A DNA stretch of 64,000 nucleotides, taken from assembly GCA_029964075.1 (NCBI GenBank), contig CM057138.1:5574932-5638931 (forward strand), in the 5' to 3' direction. A program made the translations under genes and the position numbers. This DNA comes from Patiria pectinifera (lineage: Eukaryota > Echinodermata > Asteroidea > Valvatida > Asterinidae). The notes beneath the pieces were generated by a model. That model did not search any database. It had not been told where the DNA came from and worked only from the letters and a program-made list of their open reading frames with translations. Positions 10,973-22,494 of the stretch are shown one piece after another (position 1 is the first letter of the stretch; every line of letters begins with the position of its first letter).

Positions 10973-12382
10973 ATGCAGACTGGTGAGAAACCATTTACCT
11001 GTGAGACCTGCGGTAAGGCCTTTACCAGCCACAGATATCTTCAAGAACATGTCAGGGTGCACACTGGTGAGAAACTATTTGTTTGTGTGACCTGTGGTAA
11101 AGCCTTTTCTCAGCAAGGAAGTCTAAACAGACATGAGAAGAAGCACACTGGTGAGAAACCATTTGTTTGTGTGACTTGTGGTAGAGCCTTTTCTAGTCAA
11201 ATTTGTCTACGTGCACATGAGAGGGTGCATACAAGAGAGAAACCGTTTGCTTGTGAATTCTGCGGTAGTACCTTTTCTTACCCAAGACATCTTCAAGAAC
11301 ATATCAGGGTGCACACTGGTGAGAAACCATGTGTTTGTGTGACATGTGGTAAAGCCTTTTCTCAGCAGAGTAGCCTAAACAGACATGAAAAGATGCACAC
11401 TGGTGAGAAAGAGCTTGTTTGTGAGAACAGTGGTAAAGCCTTTTCTATTCAAAGTAATCTACCCGCACATGAGATGGTGCATACGAGAGAGAAACCTTTT
11501 GTTTTTGAGACATGTGGTAGAGCTTGTGCTACTCAGGGTGATCTTGGCATACATGACAGGGTAAACACTGGAGAAAAACCGTTTGTTTGTGGTCTTTGTA
11601 GCAATGCCTTCACTCAGCGAGGTTATCTTCAAGAACATATCAGGTGTCACACTGAAGAGAGACCATTTCATTGTGAAACCTGTGGTACATCGTTTTCTCA
11701 GCCAAGTAGTCTAATCGGACATGAACAGATGCACACTGGTGAGAAACCATTTGTTTGTGAGACCTGTGGTGAAGCCTTTTCTCAGAAAAGTAATCTACGC
11801 ATACATGAGAGGATGCACACTGGAGAGAAACCATTCGATTGTAAGACCTGTGGTAAAGCCTTTTCTCAGAGAAATAAACTACACATACATGAGAGGATGC
11901 ACACTGGAGAGAAACCATACGTTTGTGAGACCTGTGGTAAAACCTTTGCTAATAAAGGTTCTCTACGCTCACATGAGAAGGTGCATACAGGAGAGAAACC
12001 ATTCGATTGTAAGATCTGTGGTAAAGCCTTTTCCCAGAGAAGTAAACTACGCATACATGAGAGGATGCACACTGGAGAGAAACCATTCGATTGTAGGACC
12101 TGTGGTAAAGCCTTTTCTGAGCGAAGTCGTCGAAACAGACATGAAAAGATGCACACTGGTGATGAGAGAACATTTGCTTGTGAAACCTGCGGTAAAGCTT
12201 TTCCTTGTCCAAGTAATCTACTTGCACATGAGAGGGTGCATACTGGAGAGAAACCATTCGATTGTAAGATCTGTGGTAAAGCCTTTACTCAGCAAGGAAG
12301 TCTACAAAAACACAGAACGATACACGATAGAAAACGTTTGCTTGTGGTAAGGGTTTTGTTGATCAAAGGACCGGTAGTCTAA
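10973..12382 (+). CDS. C2H2 zinc-finger protein, 16 fingers (unit 1)
   Basis: A 469-residue protein made almost entirely of tandem C2H2 zinc fingers of 28-residue period (C-x2-C-x12-H-x3-H joined by TGEKPF-type linkers), so presumably a nuclear sequence-specific DNA-binding regulator. I count 16 fingers. Finger 6 has lost its second Cys (CENS) and finger 7 has lost its first Cys and last His (VFETC, HDRVN); the rest are intact. No KRAB, SCAN, BTB or ZAD domain is visible, and the whole array is in one exon. I start at the first ATG in the open frame (SMQTGEKPF, 10973); the frame is open back to 10808 but only with non-ATG codons. The 16-residue C-terminal tail KRLLVVRVLLIKGPVV is not a finger: it is a frame-shifted reading of an ancestral last finger. 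Tandem relatives lie at 15.9 and 26.8 kb. The binding target is unknown. Confidence 0.85.
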   Translation: MQTGEKPFTCETCGKAFTSHRYLQEHVRVHTGEKLFVCVTCGKAFSQQGSLNRHEKKHTGEKPFVCVTCGRAFSSQICLRAHERVHTREKPFACEFCGSTFSYPRHLQEHIRVHTGEKPCVCVTCGKAFSQQSSLNRHEKMHTGEKELVCENSGKAFSIQSNLPAHEMVHTREKPFVFETCGRACATQGDLGIHDRVNTGEKPFVCGLCSNAFTQRGYLQEHIRCHTEERPFHCETCGTSFSQPSSLIGHEQMHTGEKPFVCETCGEAFSQKSNLRIHERMHTGEKPFDCKTCGKAFSQRNKLHIHERMHTGEKPYVCETCGKTFANKGSLRSHEKVHTGEKPFDCKICGKAFSQRSKLRIHERMHTGEKPFDCRTCGKAFSERSRRNRHEKMHTGDERTFACETCGKAFPCPSNLLAHERVHTGEKPFDCKICGKAFTQQGSLQKHRTIHDRKRLLVVRVLLIKGPVV

Positions 12383-13310
12383 GTACACATTGGAGGGCCG
12401 GTGCTGGCAAGTAATCCGTTCTGGCAAAAAGTACTTTGTAAAGCCTTTTCTGAGCAAGTCGTAGACACATGAAAGGGTCCACTTTAGTGAGAAACCAATA
12501 AACAAACCGTTTGATCTGTGGTAAAAGCCTTTGATCGGTGAGTTCATGCATGCACTATGCACAAGAGGGACAACACTAGTGAGAACGCTTTTTGAGACGG
12601 CTGGTGGACAATTCTTTTCTTGGCTTGAATAAAAAAAATAATATGGTCACAAGTATGTACATGTATATGACAGGTTGCACGAGTGCAAGTGTTTGTTTGT
12701 CAGACCTGCAAATGAAATTTCTATTAATTAAAGGAAACATCACTTTTGATGTACATTTATCTTTGTGCACCTGGACACGTATGTTAACATGTGTTATTTA
12801 TTTTAAGTTGGGTTGTTTACATTTAAAGGGGCACATTGTCATTTTTTAAATAAATTGGAGATTTTGTATCAACGATGGTTAGAAAAAGTGGTGTTTTTTT
12901 TCAAATACTGCACCCAGTTGACCAAATGTAGTTCGTCCACATTTTGTTTGCAATAAATGTAACAATATTTGGCTTTAGAAATGCAAACCCCCAAATACAT
13001 TCCTTTCCAAAAAAATTACAGCAAAAGGAATGTTACTTTTACTCGGTAATTTTTATGTGATGGGCTGTCAAACTTGCTCTGGTGTGGAGTGAATGCAAAA
13101 ATCATAAATTATTAAATTCAGACACATATATGTATATTGACACCTCAGTACTGATCTCTGAAAGCAAAATTGTGATAAAGGAATTGTATGCATGTATAAA
13201 TCTTGGTAATTTTTTTGGTAAATTAGCTTTAAAGATAATTATTCATACTTATCTCAGCCACTAAGAATTCATCAAGTAGACACATTCAATAAAGTGTGAT
13301 GGATGTTGTT
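12383..13310 (+). other. unit 1 3'UTR with relic fingers and poly(A) signal
   Basis: Downstream of the stop, 12430-12560 still shows finger-like words (tgtaaagccttttctgagca, cacatgaaagggtcca) with stops and indels, so the gene once extended further. The end aligns with the 3' ends of the other two units. AATAAA at 13288-13293 followed by GT-rich sequence is the likely cleavage signal; an earlier AATAAA lies near 12850. Confidence 0.55.
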
Positions 13311-13529
13311 GTCAAAAATGTACAATTAAACTGCATATAAAACATACAAATACGTACAATGAAATAAACAACTTAACATTCCCTTTTGAATAATCTGATA
13401 TTACAATATAAAAATATGTAAATGATGAAGGAATTATACTTGGGAGTACTTTTTTACATCGTTTAGCACATGTTAGGGTTTTCCCGGCCGATTTACAAAG
13501 TTCTAAGGAAAACACAACAAATAAAAGAT

Positions 13530-14278
13530 ACACCATTAAATTCTAAGGAAAATAGCTGAATGCAATTATTTTATTTAGCAATTACGCGCACCAGTAAGTT
13601 CTTTAAACGAATAATAAATACGAAAAAAAAAATTAAATTCGAAATCAAATTTCGATGACCCATTATGAATTTTGTCAGGGGAATAACTAATACAAGCCAA
13701 AAATATTACTTTTACGGGCATAACTACGGTAATGAATTGGTACGCGTAACGCAATTGCCCCATGCGCTGAAAAATGGCTCGCGTCTGTACGCACTGCCGA
13801 TCTAGTCTTTTTATTCTATATCTTTGGTAGAATCCAGATCAACATGCTGAAAACGTAATGATAGAGAAGCTGTGTAGCACTGGTGATTGGTAAAGGGTAG
13901 AGACAAATTCAAGTGTCAAGTGCACTTTTTGTATGCCTGCTTGTATATAGGCCCACCTTTATTTTCATGTGAGTTTCAGCCACGCAATTGCTTGTATACA
14001 TGTTATTTTCACGCAAGCAATTGTTAACTTTTTGAAATCACGTGTATGCACATTTTTTTTTTCAATCAAAATGTACATTTTGTACGTGCGCTGTACATTA
14101 TAATACAATAACAATTAGAGATACCGACTTGAATCAAGTCTAGAGAACGCACACACGTACGGGTGCGTGCAGTGACCCTCGCGCGCGATGCGTAGCAAAT
14201 AAATTGGCAAGATGGCGTCTGCGAACACGGAAAGAAGTTTTCGGAGTTGAACTGGACATTTCTCTTTTCTTCTGATTA
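13530..14278 (+). promoter_or_regulatory. unit 2 ZNF promoter and first exon
   Basis: This stretch aligns along its length with 22495-23369 upstream of unit 3, so it was duplicated with the gene. Shared landmarks are a palindromic motif GACTTGAATCAAGTC (14126-14140), CpG/ACGT-rich sequence, CAAGATGGCG at 14209 (similar to the YY1 consensus found at many animal start sites), a 12-codon upstream ORF (14212-14250) and the donor gtaagttaacc after 14278. No TATA box was identified. The promoter begins only about 220 bp after the poly(A) signal of unit 1. Confidence 0.55.
14212..14250 (+). CDS. upstream ORF, 12 codons, conserved with unit 3
   Basis: It reads MASANTERSFRS then TGA, in the non-coding first exon of unit 2. 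The corresponding position in unit 3 (23302-23340) reads MATASTGRSFRI then TGA: same start, same length, same stop. It closes before the splice donor so it cannot be the N-terminus of the finger protein. It may reduce downstream initiation, or simply mark the transcription start. Confidence 0.4.
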   Translation: MASANTERSFRS

Positions 14279-14429
14279 GTAAGTTAACCTCAGTACCGCC
14301 ATTTCAATTATCTTACGGATGCGTAGGTGGTATAATTTGGCACTTTGGGGACCGTTTGATATGGTAGAATTAAAACATTCTTCTCCATATGTACATGATG
14401 TACGGCGTCATGGTACTCGTGGGCAGATC

Positions 14430-14830
14430 CAGGAATTTTTGCAGGGGGGGAGGTCATCAGCAAATCATTGCTGAAATCATGGAGGAAGGATAGCGTTCCT
14501 CCATGCTGAAATGTAGACAGTTTTTTGTGTCCGGACGCTGGCATGGCTGGGCCTAGGAGGCGGGGGGGGGGGGGGCGTCGTTCAAATTCCATGATTTTGA
14601 ACACTATACTAGAAGTACAGTGCACAAATACACCCGTAACTGAGAGCTGGCTCTGTCCATGTTTTTTGCACTTGTCTCACAGGCGAACTTTATCACTATT
14701 ATATTCTTTCGGTGTCACAGCAGGGGGGGTTCACGCAACGTTTCATGAATTTCTATGAAAATATTTTTTTGGGAAAAGAGCTGGGTTGGTTGTTTTTGCC
14801 GCCCCCCCCCCCCCTTTGTGTGGTACTTAT
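14430..14830. repeat. low-complexity G/C-run intron sequence
   Basis: G-runs near 14442-14450 and 14563-14574 and a C-run near 14801-14813 flank short frames with no family resemblance. I see no exon here. Confidence 0.45.
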
Positions 14831-15344
14831 CACGTTTATTGTGCGGAATAGGGATTGCCCACTAACCTTCCCGATTTGGACAGTCTTTCAAATTGATATG
14901 TAAAGCAAATCAGATGATGGCGTGATTTATTCTGTGTATGATGCCTGACAAAAAACAATGTAGTTAAGTGCATTATTATGACCTGGACTTTTTAATTCAT
15001 TTTCAATCTTGGACTAAAACATCCCCTAAAGTCTGATTTTTCCTGTAACGTTCAAGTTGATGAAAGACAAATCCCAGCAGGATGATTTCTTGAGACCATG
15101 CACCTCCCAAAGGAGAACAGAAATCACCCAGACAAACTGATTGGCGATTGGGGGCGCCATTCACTAAGGTGTGCCGCTTTTAACGCGCTGTCCTTACCTG
15201 TATACAGTGCCAAGTAGTCTTTAAGCAAATGAAATGATGCGATTCTTCTGTAAAGGCTTTGAGGCTACTTTGTACAAACGCAGTATTTTTAGCTTATGGA
15301 GGGAATTAATTAATGTATTCAATTTTCCCCCCTGAATTTTAGAG

Positions 15345-15885
15345 CTTTCCTGCTGAGTGACAACACTGACGACAAACTGTTTTCCGCTGTGAAATCTCGT
15401 GATCTGAAGCATCGCCACCAGTTCTTTGAAAGATCAACATCCATCCAGTATGATGATTATCATATCTGGGGCATGCTGTAAAAGACAAAAGGTTGAAATA
15501 TCGAACTGCTGTCTTCCATCAAGATAAGAGATTCATAACATTGGACACAAAAAGTGAAAGCAATCGTTCCTTTTCTCTGTAAACAAAACTTTGTCATCAA
15601 GCCTTAACCTGAAGAGTCACAAGGGTGTGGACTCATCTGAGACACTGTTTCCTCATGAGACCTGCGGTATAGCTTTTCTGAGCGAGGTAATCTGTGCGTC
15701 CATTCATGTGAGAAACCATTTGTTTGTGAGGCCTGTGGCAAGGCTTTTGACTTCCCAAGGTACGCATACAGGACAGGCAACATACATGCTACGGGAACAT
15801 TCTGAGGAGAAAGGATAGGTTTGTAAGACCTCCAGTAAAGTCTAGTCTCAGCAAGGTACACGTAGTCTTAACAGATGTGAACACT
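15345..15885 (+). promoter_or_regulatory. unit 2 ZNF 5'UTR exon with relic finger
   Basis: Homologous to 10461-10972 and 26412-26836. The relic first finger is better preserved here: 15712-15760 reads EKPFVCEACGKAFDFPRY, but it sits in a frame different from the adjoining FPHETCGIAF half and is followed by stops. This shows decay by indel of an ancestral N-terminal finger in all three units. Confidence 0.5.
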
Positions 15886-17325
15886 ATGCAGACTGGTGAG
15901 AAACCATTTGTTTGTGAGACCTGTGGTAAGGCCTTCACTACCCGAAGATATCTTCAAGGACATATCAGGGTGCACACTGATGAGAAACCATTTGTTTGTG
16001 TTACTTGTGGTAAGGCCTTTTCAGAGCAACAAAAAGTGAACAGACACCAGAGGTTGCATACAAAAGAGAAACCATTTGCTTGTGAGATTTGTGGTTATAG
16101 CTTTCCTTACCTAAGCTATCTTCAAGAACATATCAAGGTGCACACTGGTGAGAAACCATTTAGTTGTGTGACCTGTAGTAAAGCCTTTTCTCAGCGGAGT
16201 AGTCTGAACAGACATGAAAAGATGCACAATGTTGAGAAGCAGCTTGTTTGCAAGACCAGTGATAAAGCCTTTTCAGTTCAAGGTCATCTACACGCACATC
16301 TGAGGATGCATGCTATACAGAAACCTTTTGTTTGTGAGACCTGTGGTATAGCCTTTTCTCAGCGAAGTTGTTTATGCAAACATAAAAAGATACACACTGG
16401 TGAGAAAACACATGTTTGTGAGACTTGTGGTAAAGGCTTTTCTCGGCAAAGTTCTCTAAACAGACATGAAAAGATGCACACTTGCGAGAAACCATTTGTT
16501 TGTGAGACCTGTGGTAAAGCATTTTCTTCTGGAACTTATCTACGTGTACAGGAGAGGGTGCATACGAGAGAGAGAGACCTTTTGTTTGTGAGACCTGTGG
16601 TTCAGCCTTTTCTCGTCAAAAATATCTACGCGTACATGAGAGGGTGCATACGAGAGAGACTTTTTTTGCGTGAGACCTGTGGTAAAGCCTTTTCTGAGAA
16701 AGGAAAACTGAACAAACATGAGAGGGTGCACACTGGAGAAAAAACATTTGCTTGTGGTATCTGTAGCAAAGACTTCACTCAGCAAGAATATCTTCTGAAA
16801 CATATCAGGGTTCACACTTACGAGAAACCACTTGTTTGTGAGACCTGTGGTAAAGCCTTTTCTACCCGAAGTTATCTACGCATACATGAGAGGGTGCATA
16901 CGAGAGAGAGACCTTTTGTTTGTGAGACCTGTGGTAAAGCATTTTCTAGTCAAAGTTATCTACGCCAACATAAAAGGGTGCATACCAGAGAGAGACCTTT
17001 CGTTTGTAAGACCTGTGGTAAAGCCTTTTCTGGGAAAGGAAAACTGAACAAACATGAGAGGGTGCACACTGGTGAGAAACTTTTTGCTTGTGAGACATGT
17101 GGTAAAGCTTGTGCTACTCAAGGTGATCTTCGCATACATGACAGGGTGCACACTGGAGAAAAAACCATTTGTATCTGTAGCAAAGACTTCACTCAGCGAG
17201 AATATCTTCTGAAACATATCAAGTTTCACACTGGTGAGAAACCACTTGAGAGGGTGCATATACGAGAGAGAATCCTTTTGTTTGTGAGACCTGTGGTGAA
17301 GCCTTTCGTCAGAGAGGAAAACTAG
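15886..17325 (+). CDS. C2H2 zinc-finger protein, damaged (unit 2)
   Basis: From ATG 15886 ([10 protein letters not shown]) a 479-residue frame encodes about 15-16 C2H2 fingers, presumably a nuclear DNA-binding protein if made. Finger 5 has lost a Cys (CKTSDKAF) and finger 8 a His (LRVQERVH). Finger 9 is read out of frame (…[13 protein letters not shown]…) between a GA insertion near 16570 and a one-base change in a T-run near 16667-16673; the two shifts compensate and the frame returns for finger 10. Finger 16 is shortened ([10 protein letters not shown]). After a deletion near 17248 (KPLERVH) another GA-repeat indel shifts the frame near 17270, giving a spurious tail ending VREEN. Normal finger frame resumes in another phase beyond the stop. 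The gene is probably degenerating; a truncated product is possible. Confidence 0.65.
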   Translation: MQTGEKPFVCETCGKAFTTRRYLQGHIRVHTDEKPFVCVTCGKAFSEQQKVNRHQRLHTKEKPFACEICGYSFPYLSYLQEHIKVHTGEKPFSCVTCSKAFSQRSSLNRHEKMHNVEKQLVCKTSDKAFSVQGHLHAHLRMHAIQKPFVCETCGIAFSQRSCLCKHKKIHTGEKTHVCETCGKGFSRQSSLNRHEKMHTCEKPFVCETCGKAFSSGTYLRVQERVHTRERDLLFVRPVVQPFLVKNIYAYMRGCIRERLFLRETCGKAFSEKGKLNKHERVHTGEKTFACGICSKDFTQQEYLLKHIRVHTYEKPLVCETCGKAFSTRSYLRIHERVHTRERPFVCETCGKAFSSQSYLRQHKRVHTRERPFVCKTCGKAFSGKGKLNKHERVHTGEKLFACETCGKACATQGDLRIHDRVHTGEKTICICSKDFTQREYLLKHIKFHTGEKPLERVHIRERILLFVRPVVKPFVREEN

Positions 17326-18455
17326 ACATTCATGAGAGGGTGCATACTGGCGAGAACATATTCGCTTGTGAGACATGTGGTGAAGCTTGTGCTACTCAGG
17401 GTGATCTACGCGTACATGAGAAGGTGCATACGAGAGAGAAACCTTTTGTTTGTGACTCCTGTGGTAAAGCCTTTTCTCAGAGAGGAAAATTAGACATACA
17501 TGAGAGGGTGCACACTGGTGAGAACATATTCGCTTGTGAGACATTTGGAAAAGCTAATGCTACTCAAGATGATCTACGCATACATGAGACGGTGCATACA
17601 AAAGATGAAGCTTTCGTTTGCCAGTCCAGTGGTAAAGGCTTTGCTACTCACGGTAATCTTTGCAAACAGGAAGGAATGCACACTGACGAGAAACCATATC
17701 TTTGTAAGACCTGTGGTAAAGCTTTTGCTGCCCTTAGTGATCTGAGCAAACATGAGAGTAGGAGAGAAATCTTTTGTTTGTGAGACCTGTGGTAAAGCCT
17801 TTTTGATAAGAGGAAAAGTAGACATACATGAGAGGGTGCTCACTGGAGAGAATCAGAGAAATCATTTGTTTGCGAGACCTGTGATAATGCCTTCACTACT
17901 CAAGTTAATCTAAGCAAACTTTAGAGGTTGCATTCAGGAGAGATACCGTGTGGTAAAGCCTTTTCTGACCGATGTGACCGAAACAGACATGGAAAGATGC
18001 ACACTGGGCAGAAGACAGTTGCTTGTGAGACCCGTGGTAAAACTTATGAGGAACCATTTGTTTGTAACACCTGTCCTGTGGCAAAGCCTGTTCTAATCAA
18101 AGTAATCTAATCAAAGAAGATGCATACGAGAGAGAAAGTTTTCGCTTGTGAGATCTGTGGTAAAACCTTTTCTTGTAAAAGTAATCTACGCGTCCATGAA
18201 AAGGTGCATATGGGAGAGAAACCATTTGCTTGTGAGACTTGTGGTAAAGCCTTTCCTAGTCAAAGTGATCTACTAATACATATTGAGAGGGTGCATACTG
18301 GGAGAAACCGTTCGATTGTAACTAAGATCTGTTGTAAAGCCTTTGCTCGGCGAGGAACTCTTAAAAAACACACAGACAGTCGCCCAATAGAAACGTTTGC
18401 TTGTGGCAAGGGTTTTGTTGATCGGAAGTCTCAGTACACATTGGAGGGCCGGTGA
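17269..18455 (+). pseudogene. frameshifted 3' finger array of unit 2
   Basis: Zinc-finger sequence continues past the stop at 17325 but in broken pieces. About 17278-17783 encodes six fingers, of which one has C to F (CETFGKA) and one has lost a Cys (CQSSGKGF). Then 17770-17900 and 17928-18110 carry fragments in other frames with in-frame stops, and 18120-18455 has two good fingers ([23 protein letters not shown]) followed by decayed ones. Multiple independent indels show that the region is no longer under coding constraint as one protein. It aligns with the C-terminal half of units 1 and 3, including the final KGFVDR relic. Confidence 0.75.
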
Positions 18456-20000
18456 CGCCAGGTACATTGTTGACTCTCATTAATACAATATCAGCCGGAC
18501 GTGTAGCCAAAATGTTTGTTGTACAATGTATCAGAATATTGTACAATGTAATAAGAGGAATGCAGTCCTATTCATTGTGCACATAAATCTCAATTAGGAC
18601 AAGATAAAACCAGAATTTGTCTTAACCGTGTTAGTATTAACGAGAGTCAACTTTAATCTGTTCTGGTAAATGCTTTGTGATACATGTAGTGTAAAGCCTT
18701 TCCAAGCAACTCGTCTATTACCGTAGACACATGAAAGGCCCCACTAGGGGAAAACCGTTTGATCTGTGGTAAAAGCCTTTGATCAGTGAGTTCATCTAAG
18801 AATGCACATTGCACAAGGGGTCAGTGAACACTGGTTAGAAGTTTTGCTTATGAGATGGCCTGTGGTCAATACTTTTCTCTGAATGACAAAAAAGGTCACA
18901 AGTATATGACAGGGTGCACAAGTGTTGTTAGACCCGTCTTGAAGCCCTCTGTAAACCAAATTCTCTATTGAATGAAACATTGTAACTTTTTAATTTGTCT
19001 TTGCGTACCTGGACATTTTTGTTAACATATATGATACATTATTCATTTTTTTGTATTTTTAAATTATTGGATTGTTTACATTTAAAGGGGCATATCGTCC
19101 TGAAGAGCACTAACATTTACATGTTGTTTTAAGTTCGCAGTATGCAATGCACAGATCGAACGTGTGATTGCATGGAAGCAAGACAAGCGCCATAAACAGC
19201 TCGTTCATTCCGAGCCAAATTTTGGACCCTCGAAATTCGTTCTCGCAAGAATAACACAAAAAATTCCAAATTTTAAAGGATGGTTGTAGAGCATTTATAT
19301 TCTACTTCTAAATGCTCTTTCCACTTTAACATCATTTCGTTTAAAGCGCGTTTTGTAACCCAAGTGGAAACTTTACAGGACGTAATGTGCCCTTCAGTGA
19401 TAAATGTGTACATTTGAAATTTTTGTTTGGTACCTAAAGGTAATACACTTACCGGTTAACAACATTAAGTGAACAACAGTCTCAAGTATCCTTTGAAATC
19501 CTGGCACCTTGCGTGCTGTCATTTTCAAGAAAACAGGACTTCTGTATCAACGTTATTTCCAACGATGGTTGAAAAAAGTGACTTTTTTTCAAATTCTGCA
19601 CCCAGTTGACCAAATTTATTTTTGCAATACAATGTTAATGTAACAATATTTGGCTTGGAAATATAAACCCCGAAATAAATTCATTTCTGAAAATTACAGC
19701 GAAAGCAAATGCCTAGTTTGTACATTTAATAACATACATATGTTACTTTTACTCCGTAATTATGTATACAATGGGTTGAAAGTGAGTAATTTTAATAATG
19801 AAGTGAATGTATTTTGTAGACCGTTGAATACATTTTCACACCGTTAATACTGATCTCTAGAAGTAGAATTGTGTTACAGGAATTGTATATGTATATATTT
19901 TGGTCATTTTGTTTTGTAAATGACCTGTAAAGATAAGTATTCATGTGTTTTCAGCCACTAAGATTCATCTTAGTAGACACATTCAATAAGGTGCAATGGA
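18456..20000 (+). other. unit 2 3' flank with decayed poly(A) signal
   Basis: Homologous to 12383-13310 and 29762-31850. It contains relic finger words (18690-18860), a MITE-like insert at about 19083-19397 and, at the position of the AATAAA of the other copies, AATAAG (19985-19990). The altered signal agrees with decay of this copy. Confidence 0.5.
19083..19397. mobile_element. MITE-like insert in unit 2 3' flank
   Basis: It is bounded by inverted ends resembling AAAGGGGCATATCGTCCTG and the reverse of CAGGACGTAATGTGCCCTT. A homologous insert lies at about 30843-31112 in unit 3, whereas unit 1 has only a short end-like piece near 12826. The shared insert groups units 2 and 3, unless unit 1 lost it. 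Confidence 0.5.
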
Positions 20001-20390
20001 TTTTGTCGTTAAAAAAATAATGGATTTGGTACTTCAACTCGTGTCAAAAAATTAACATCTGGAAACATCTATAATTAATATTTACCCTTATCCCCTAAGC
20101 ATATTCACTAAAAGTCTTCCTTAACCCATCAAATTCCAACACCGTTGACTTTCTGCTTCAAAATACCCAACCGGGTGCATACCTATGTTCCCCGATACCT
20201 ATGTTACCTAAACCTAATCCGAATGATTTTGGGGAACATAGGTATTGGGGAACATCGGGTAGACCCCTACCCAACCCACCAAACTCCAACAGCCCACTTG
20301 CAATAACAGTACCCATCCGATCAAAATCCAACTGATGTATTCAGGTGCAAAACCAAAATTCAGTGTTTGCTGTGGGTCATCTTGTGGGTG
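20000..20390. other. intergenic, no gene seen
   Basis: AT-rich sequence with a short imperfect inverted repeat at about 20185-20260 (acctatgttccccgatacct against ggggaacataggtattgggg). No coding signal. Confidence 0.4.
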
Positions 20391-21000
20391 GTTTCACCGC
20401 CAGGATCTTTGATGGAGCAATAATGATGGCAACCAGTCATTGACACGTATGACATCAATAGGAAGAACAGCATGGGCCGCCACCAGAACTGGGACTTGCG
20501 GGCATGGGTGAAGTAGGAGCGCAGCTGGTCACTGCGGTCCACGCTGCCCATGCACCTGGGGGTAGTCAACGGTCTGGGGAGAAGCCAAGATGGTTTTGGT
20601 TTGTAAGCGACCTGTATCCTCGTCAGCACATTTCCTTTGAGAGTGAGGACGCTTGAATCCCTCCAAGCATGGTGAGCAGTGGAGATCAGCATCATAATCC
20701 AGCTTTCTTTCCACATTGTTGCAGAAAGTTGGCCATGCCATGTGCAAAACGTTTTCCCCGTTGTGCTCGAGTTGGCCAATGCAAACTTCTTGATCTTGTT
20801 GTTGGCATTCGGAGAAACATCCTGGGGGATCCTTTGCTATTGCTCATCACTGCCCATTGAGGTATGTTCTCTTTGCCAGCAATGACCGGACTAGGCTTGT
20901 CAATGATTAAGCTCGTCCGTGAAGATGAGGTGGTACAATGTATTCCGCAAAGCTATCTCAGACATCTTGGGCTGTACCGTTGTCCCAGCGATGGCGTAGA
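20390..21000 (-). mobile_element. piggyBac-like transposase remnant
   Basis: On the minus strand, about 20779-20390 translates to a piece with GQLSATMWKES, then STAHHAWRDSSVL, then MGSVDRSDQLRSYFTHARK and SQFWWRPMLFFLLMSYVS. This matches the C-terminal part of piggyBac (DDE) transposases, where 'Y..(M)GGVD..DQ' and the 'RKS..WW..LFF.LLD' block are diagnostic. Sequence up to about 21000 gives broken upstream pieces (…IPQDVSP…, …LYHLIFTDEL…) interrupted by stops. The catalytic Asp region is not intact and no TTAA-flanked ends were found around it, so it is a dead fragment. Confidence 0.65.
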
Positions 21001-21554
21001 TCTTGAATTCAGTACGAATAGGCTTGAATTGAGGGGCATGAAGAATTTCCTTACAGCAACTAAATCCTTAATAGTTTACCATCACCTCAGTTGATGTTCA
21101 GCTCCTGCCCAGCCCAGTATTCTTCAGGCAGCGCCTCTGTTTAAACCCTGTTCCACAAAGGCGGGGGGGGGGGGGTAACGAGAGGTTGTTTTGTTGGTCG
21201 TTGTCGATGTCACGGATCAGATCTGGGTCCTTGTCTGGCTGGATCATTGCAGGACAGGTGTTGACTAAGGACATCAAAGCGGTTTCGCTTGTGTTTGGTC
21301 CGCTTTGCAGCTGGGTCGGTTGGAAGATGGTCAAGCACTCTCATCTGTCTCCTCATCTTCCCTCCACCATCTTCTCTTGCTCTCCTGTCTCAACTACAGC
21401 TTCTGCACGTGCTCTTCCTATGCTGTTTAACATTTTGAGATTTTTTTGAGATGCTGAACACGTGCCAATGGAGGAGAGCACCCCTGACGGCAAGCCGCAT
21501 TGGGTATCTCATGGGATTCACATGGGGCCCTTTTGGGAACCCCGTGTAATTAGT

Positions 21555-21785
21555 TAAAACCCATGCTCTGGGGATATTATGAACTCCATAGAAACACCAT
21601 GAGGATTTTATGAACGCCATGGGAATACGTATCGTACCATGGACATTTTATGCACACCATGGGGAAACCATGGGGATTTTATGGACATCATGGGAACCGT
21701 CATGGGGATTTACTCGACACCATACGAACACCATGGGGATTAAAAAAACCACCATAGTACACCATGGGGATTTTATAATTGTATC
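21555..21785. repeat. degenerate minisatellite (CCATGGGGATTTTATG)
   Basis: About seven imperfect units built on 'caccatggggattttatg' with 25-35 bp spacing. NcoI-like CCATGG words recur in each unit. No coding meaning is apparent. Confidence 0.7.
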
Positions 21786-21869
21786 TATCCCAACAATTAA
21801 TTAGGTACTCAAGGCGCTGGGAAATTTAGGTAAATGAAGTTGATGAGAAATGTGAGACCCATTATTTTA

Positions 21870-22140
21870 TAGGGTGCTGCGGTGCATATTGCAACCACTA
21901 CCAGAAACATCGGGGCAAAATCCGCTTCTCCTAGCGAAGTAGGTTCATTACACAAAACTTGTACGGGACCTACGGCTAGCTTTACGCCCCATCCGAAGGA
22001 GGACGGCTGGACGAAGCAACTTGGTAAAGTGCCTTGCCCCGTAAGAATTAGAACCGATGTGCCACGGCGCACGGGTAATTGGACCATACAACCCCAGCCC
22101 ATATGTGGACGCGGCCAAAGAAACACAATAATATGGATGT
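21870..22140 (+). repeat. dispersed repeat, possible SINE relic
   Basis: It contains 'aagtgccttgccccgtaag' followed by 'agaaccgatgtgcc', a phrase that recurs in opposite orientation near 32580-32605 (ctcaggcaaggcacttt). No clear A/B boxes, so I leave the class open. Confidence 0.35.
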
Positions 22141-22494
22141 AATGGGAGTCTGTGGGGATTTAAAAGACAGCACGGGAACACGTGAGAACATAATGCCATA
22201 CATGCAATGCCATGGGATCGAATTAACCGATATAATTAAGTCGGACAAACCTGCACTTAAATAATTGGCCTTTATGAGTTTGATTTTAATCAAATATGTT
22301 TCCTACACGGTACTGGAGATTATCAAGATTTTTTTGGTGATGCTAAATATGGAAGATTCATGGAAACACCAGTGCGACCGGAAGAACGTGGGATAAACAT
22401 TAATTTTAAGGACAACATAAAATATTTTTTTTTAAAAGTATTGTTCAAATGATCATCAATTTGTAGTTTCATGAGGTCTAGTTAAAAGGTCCTA

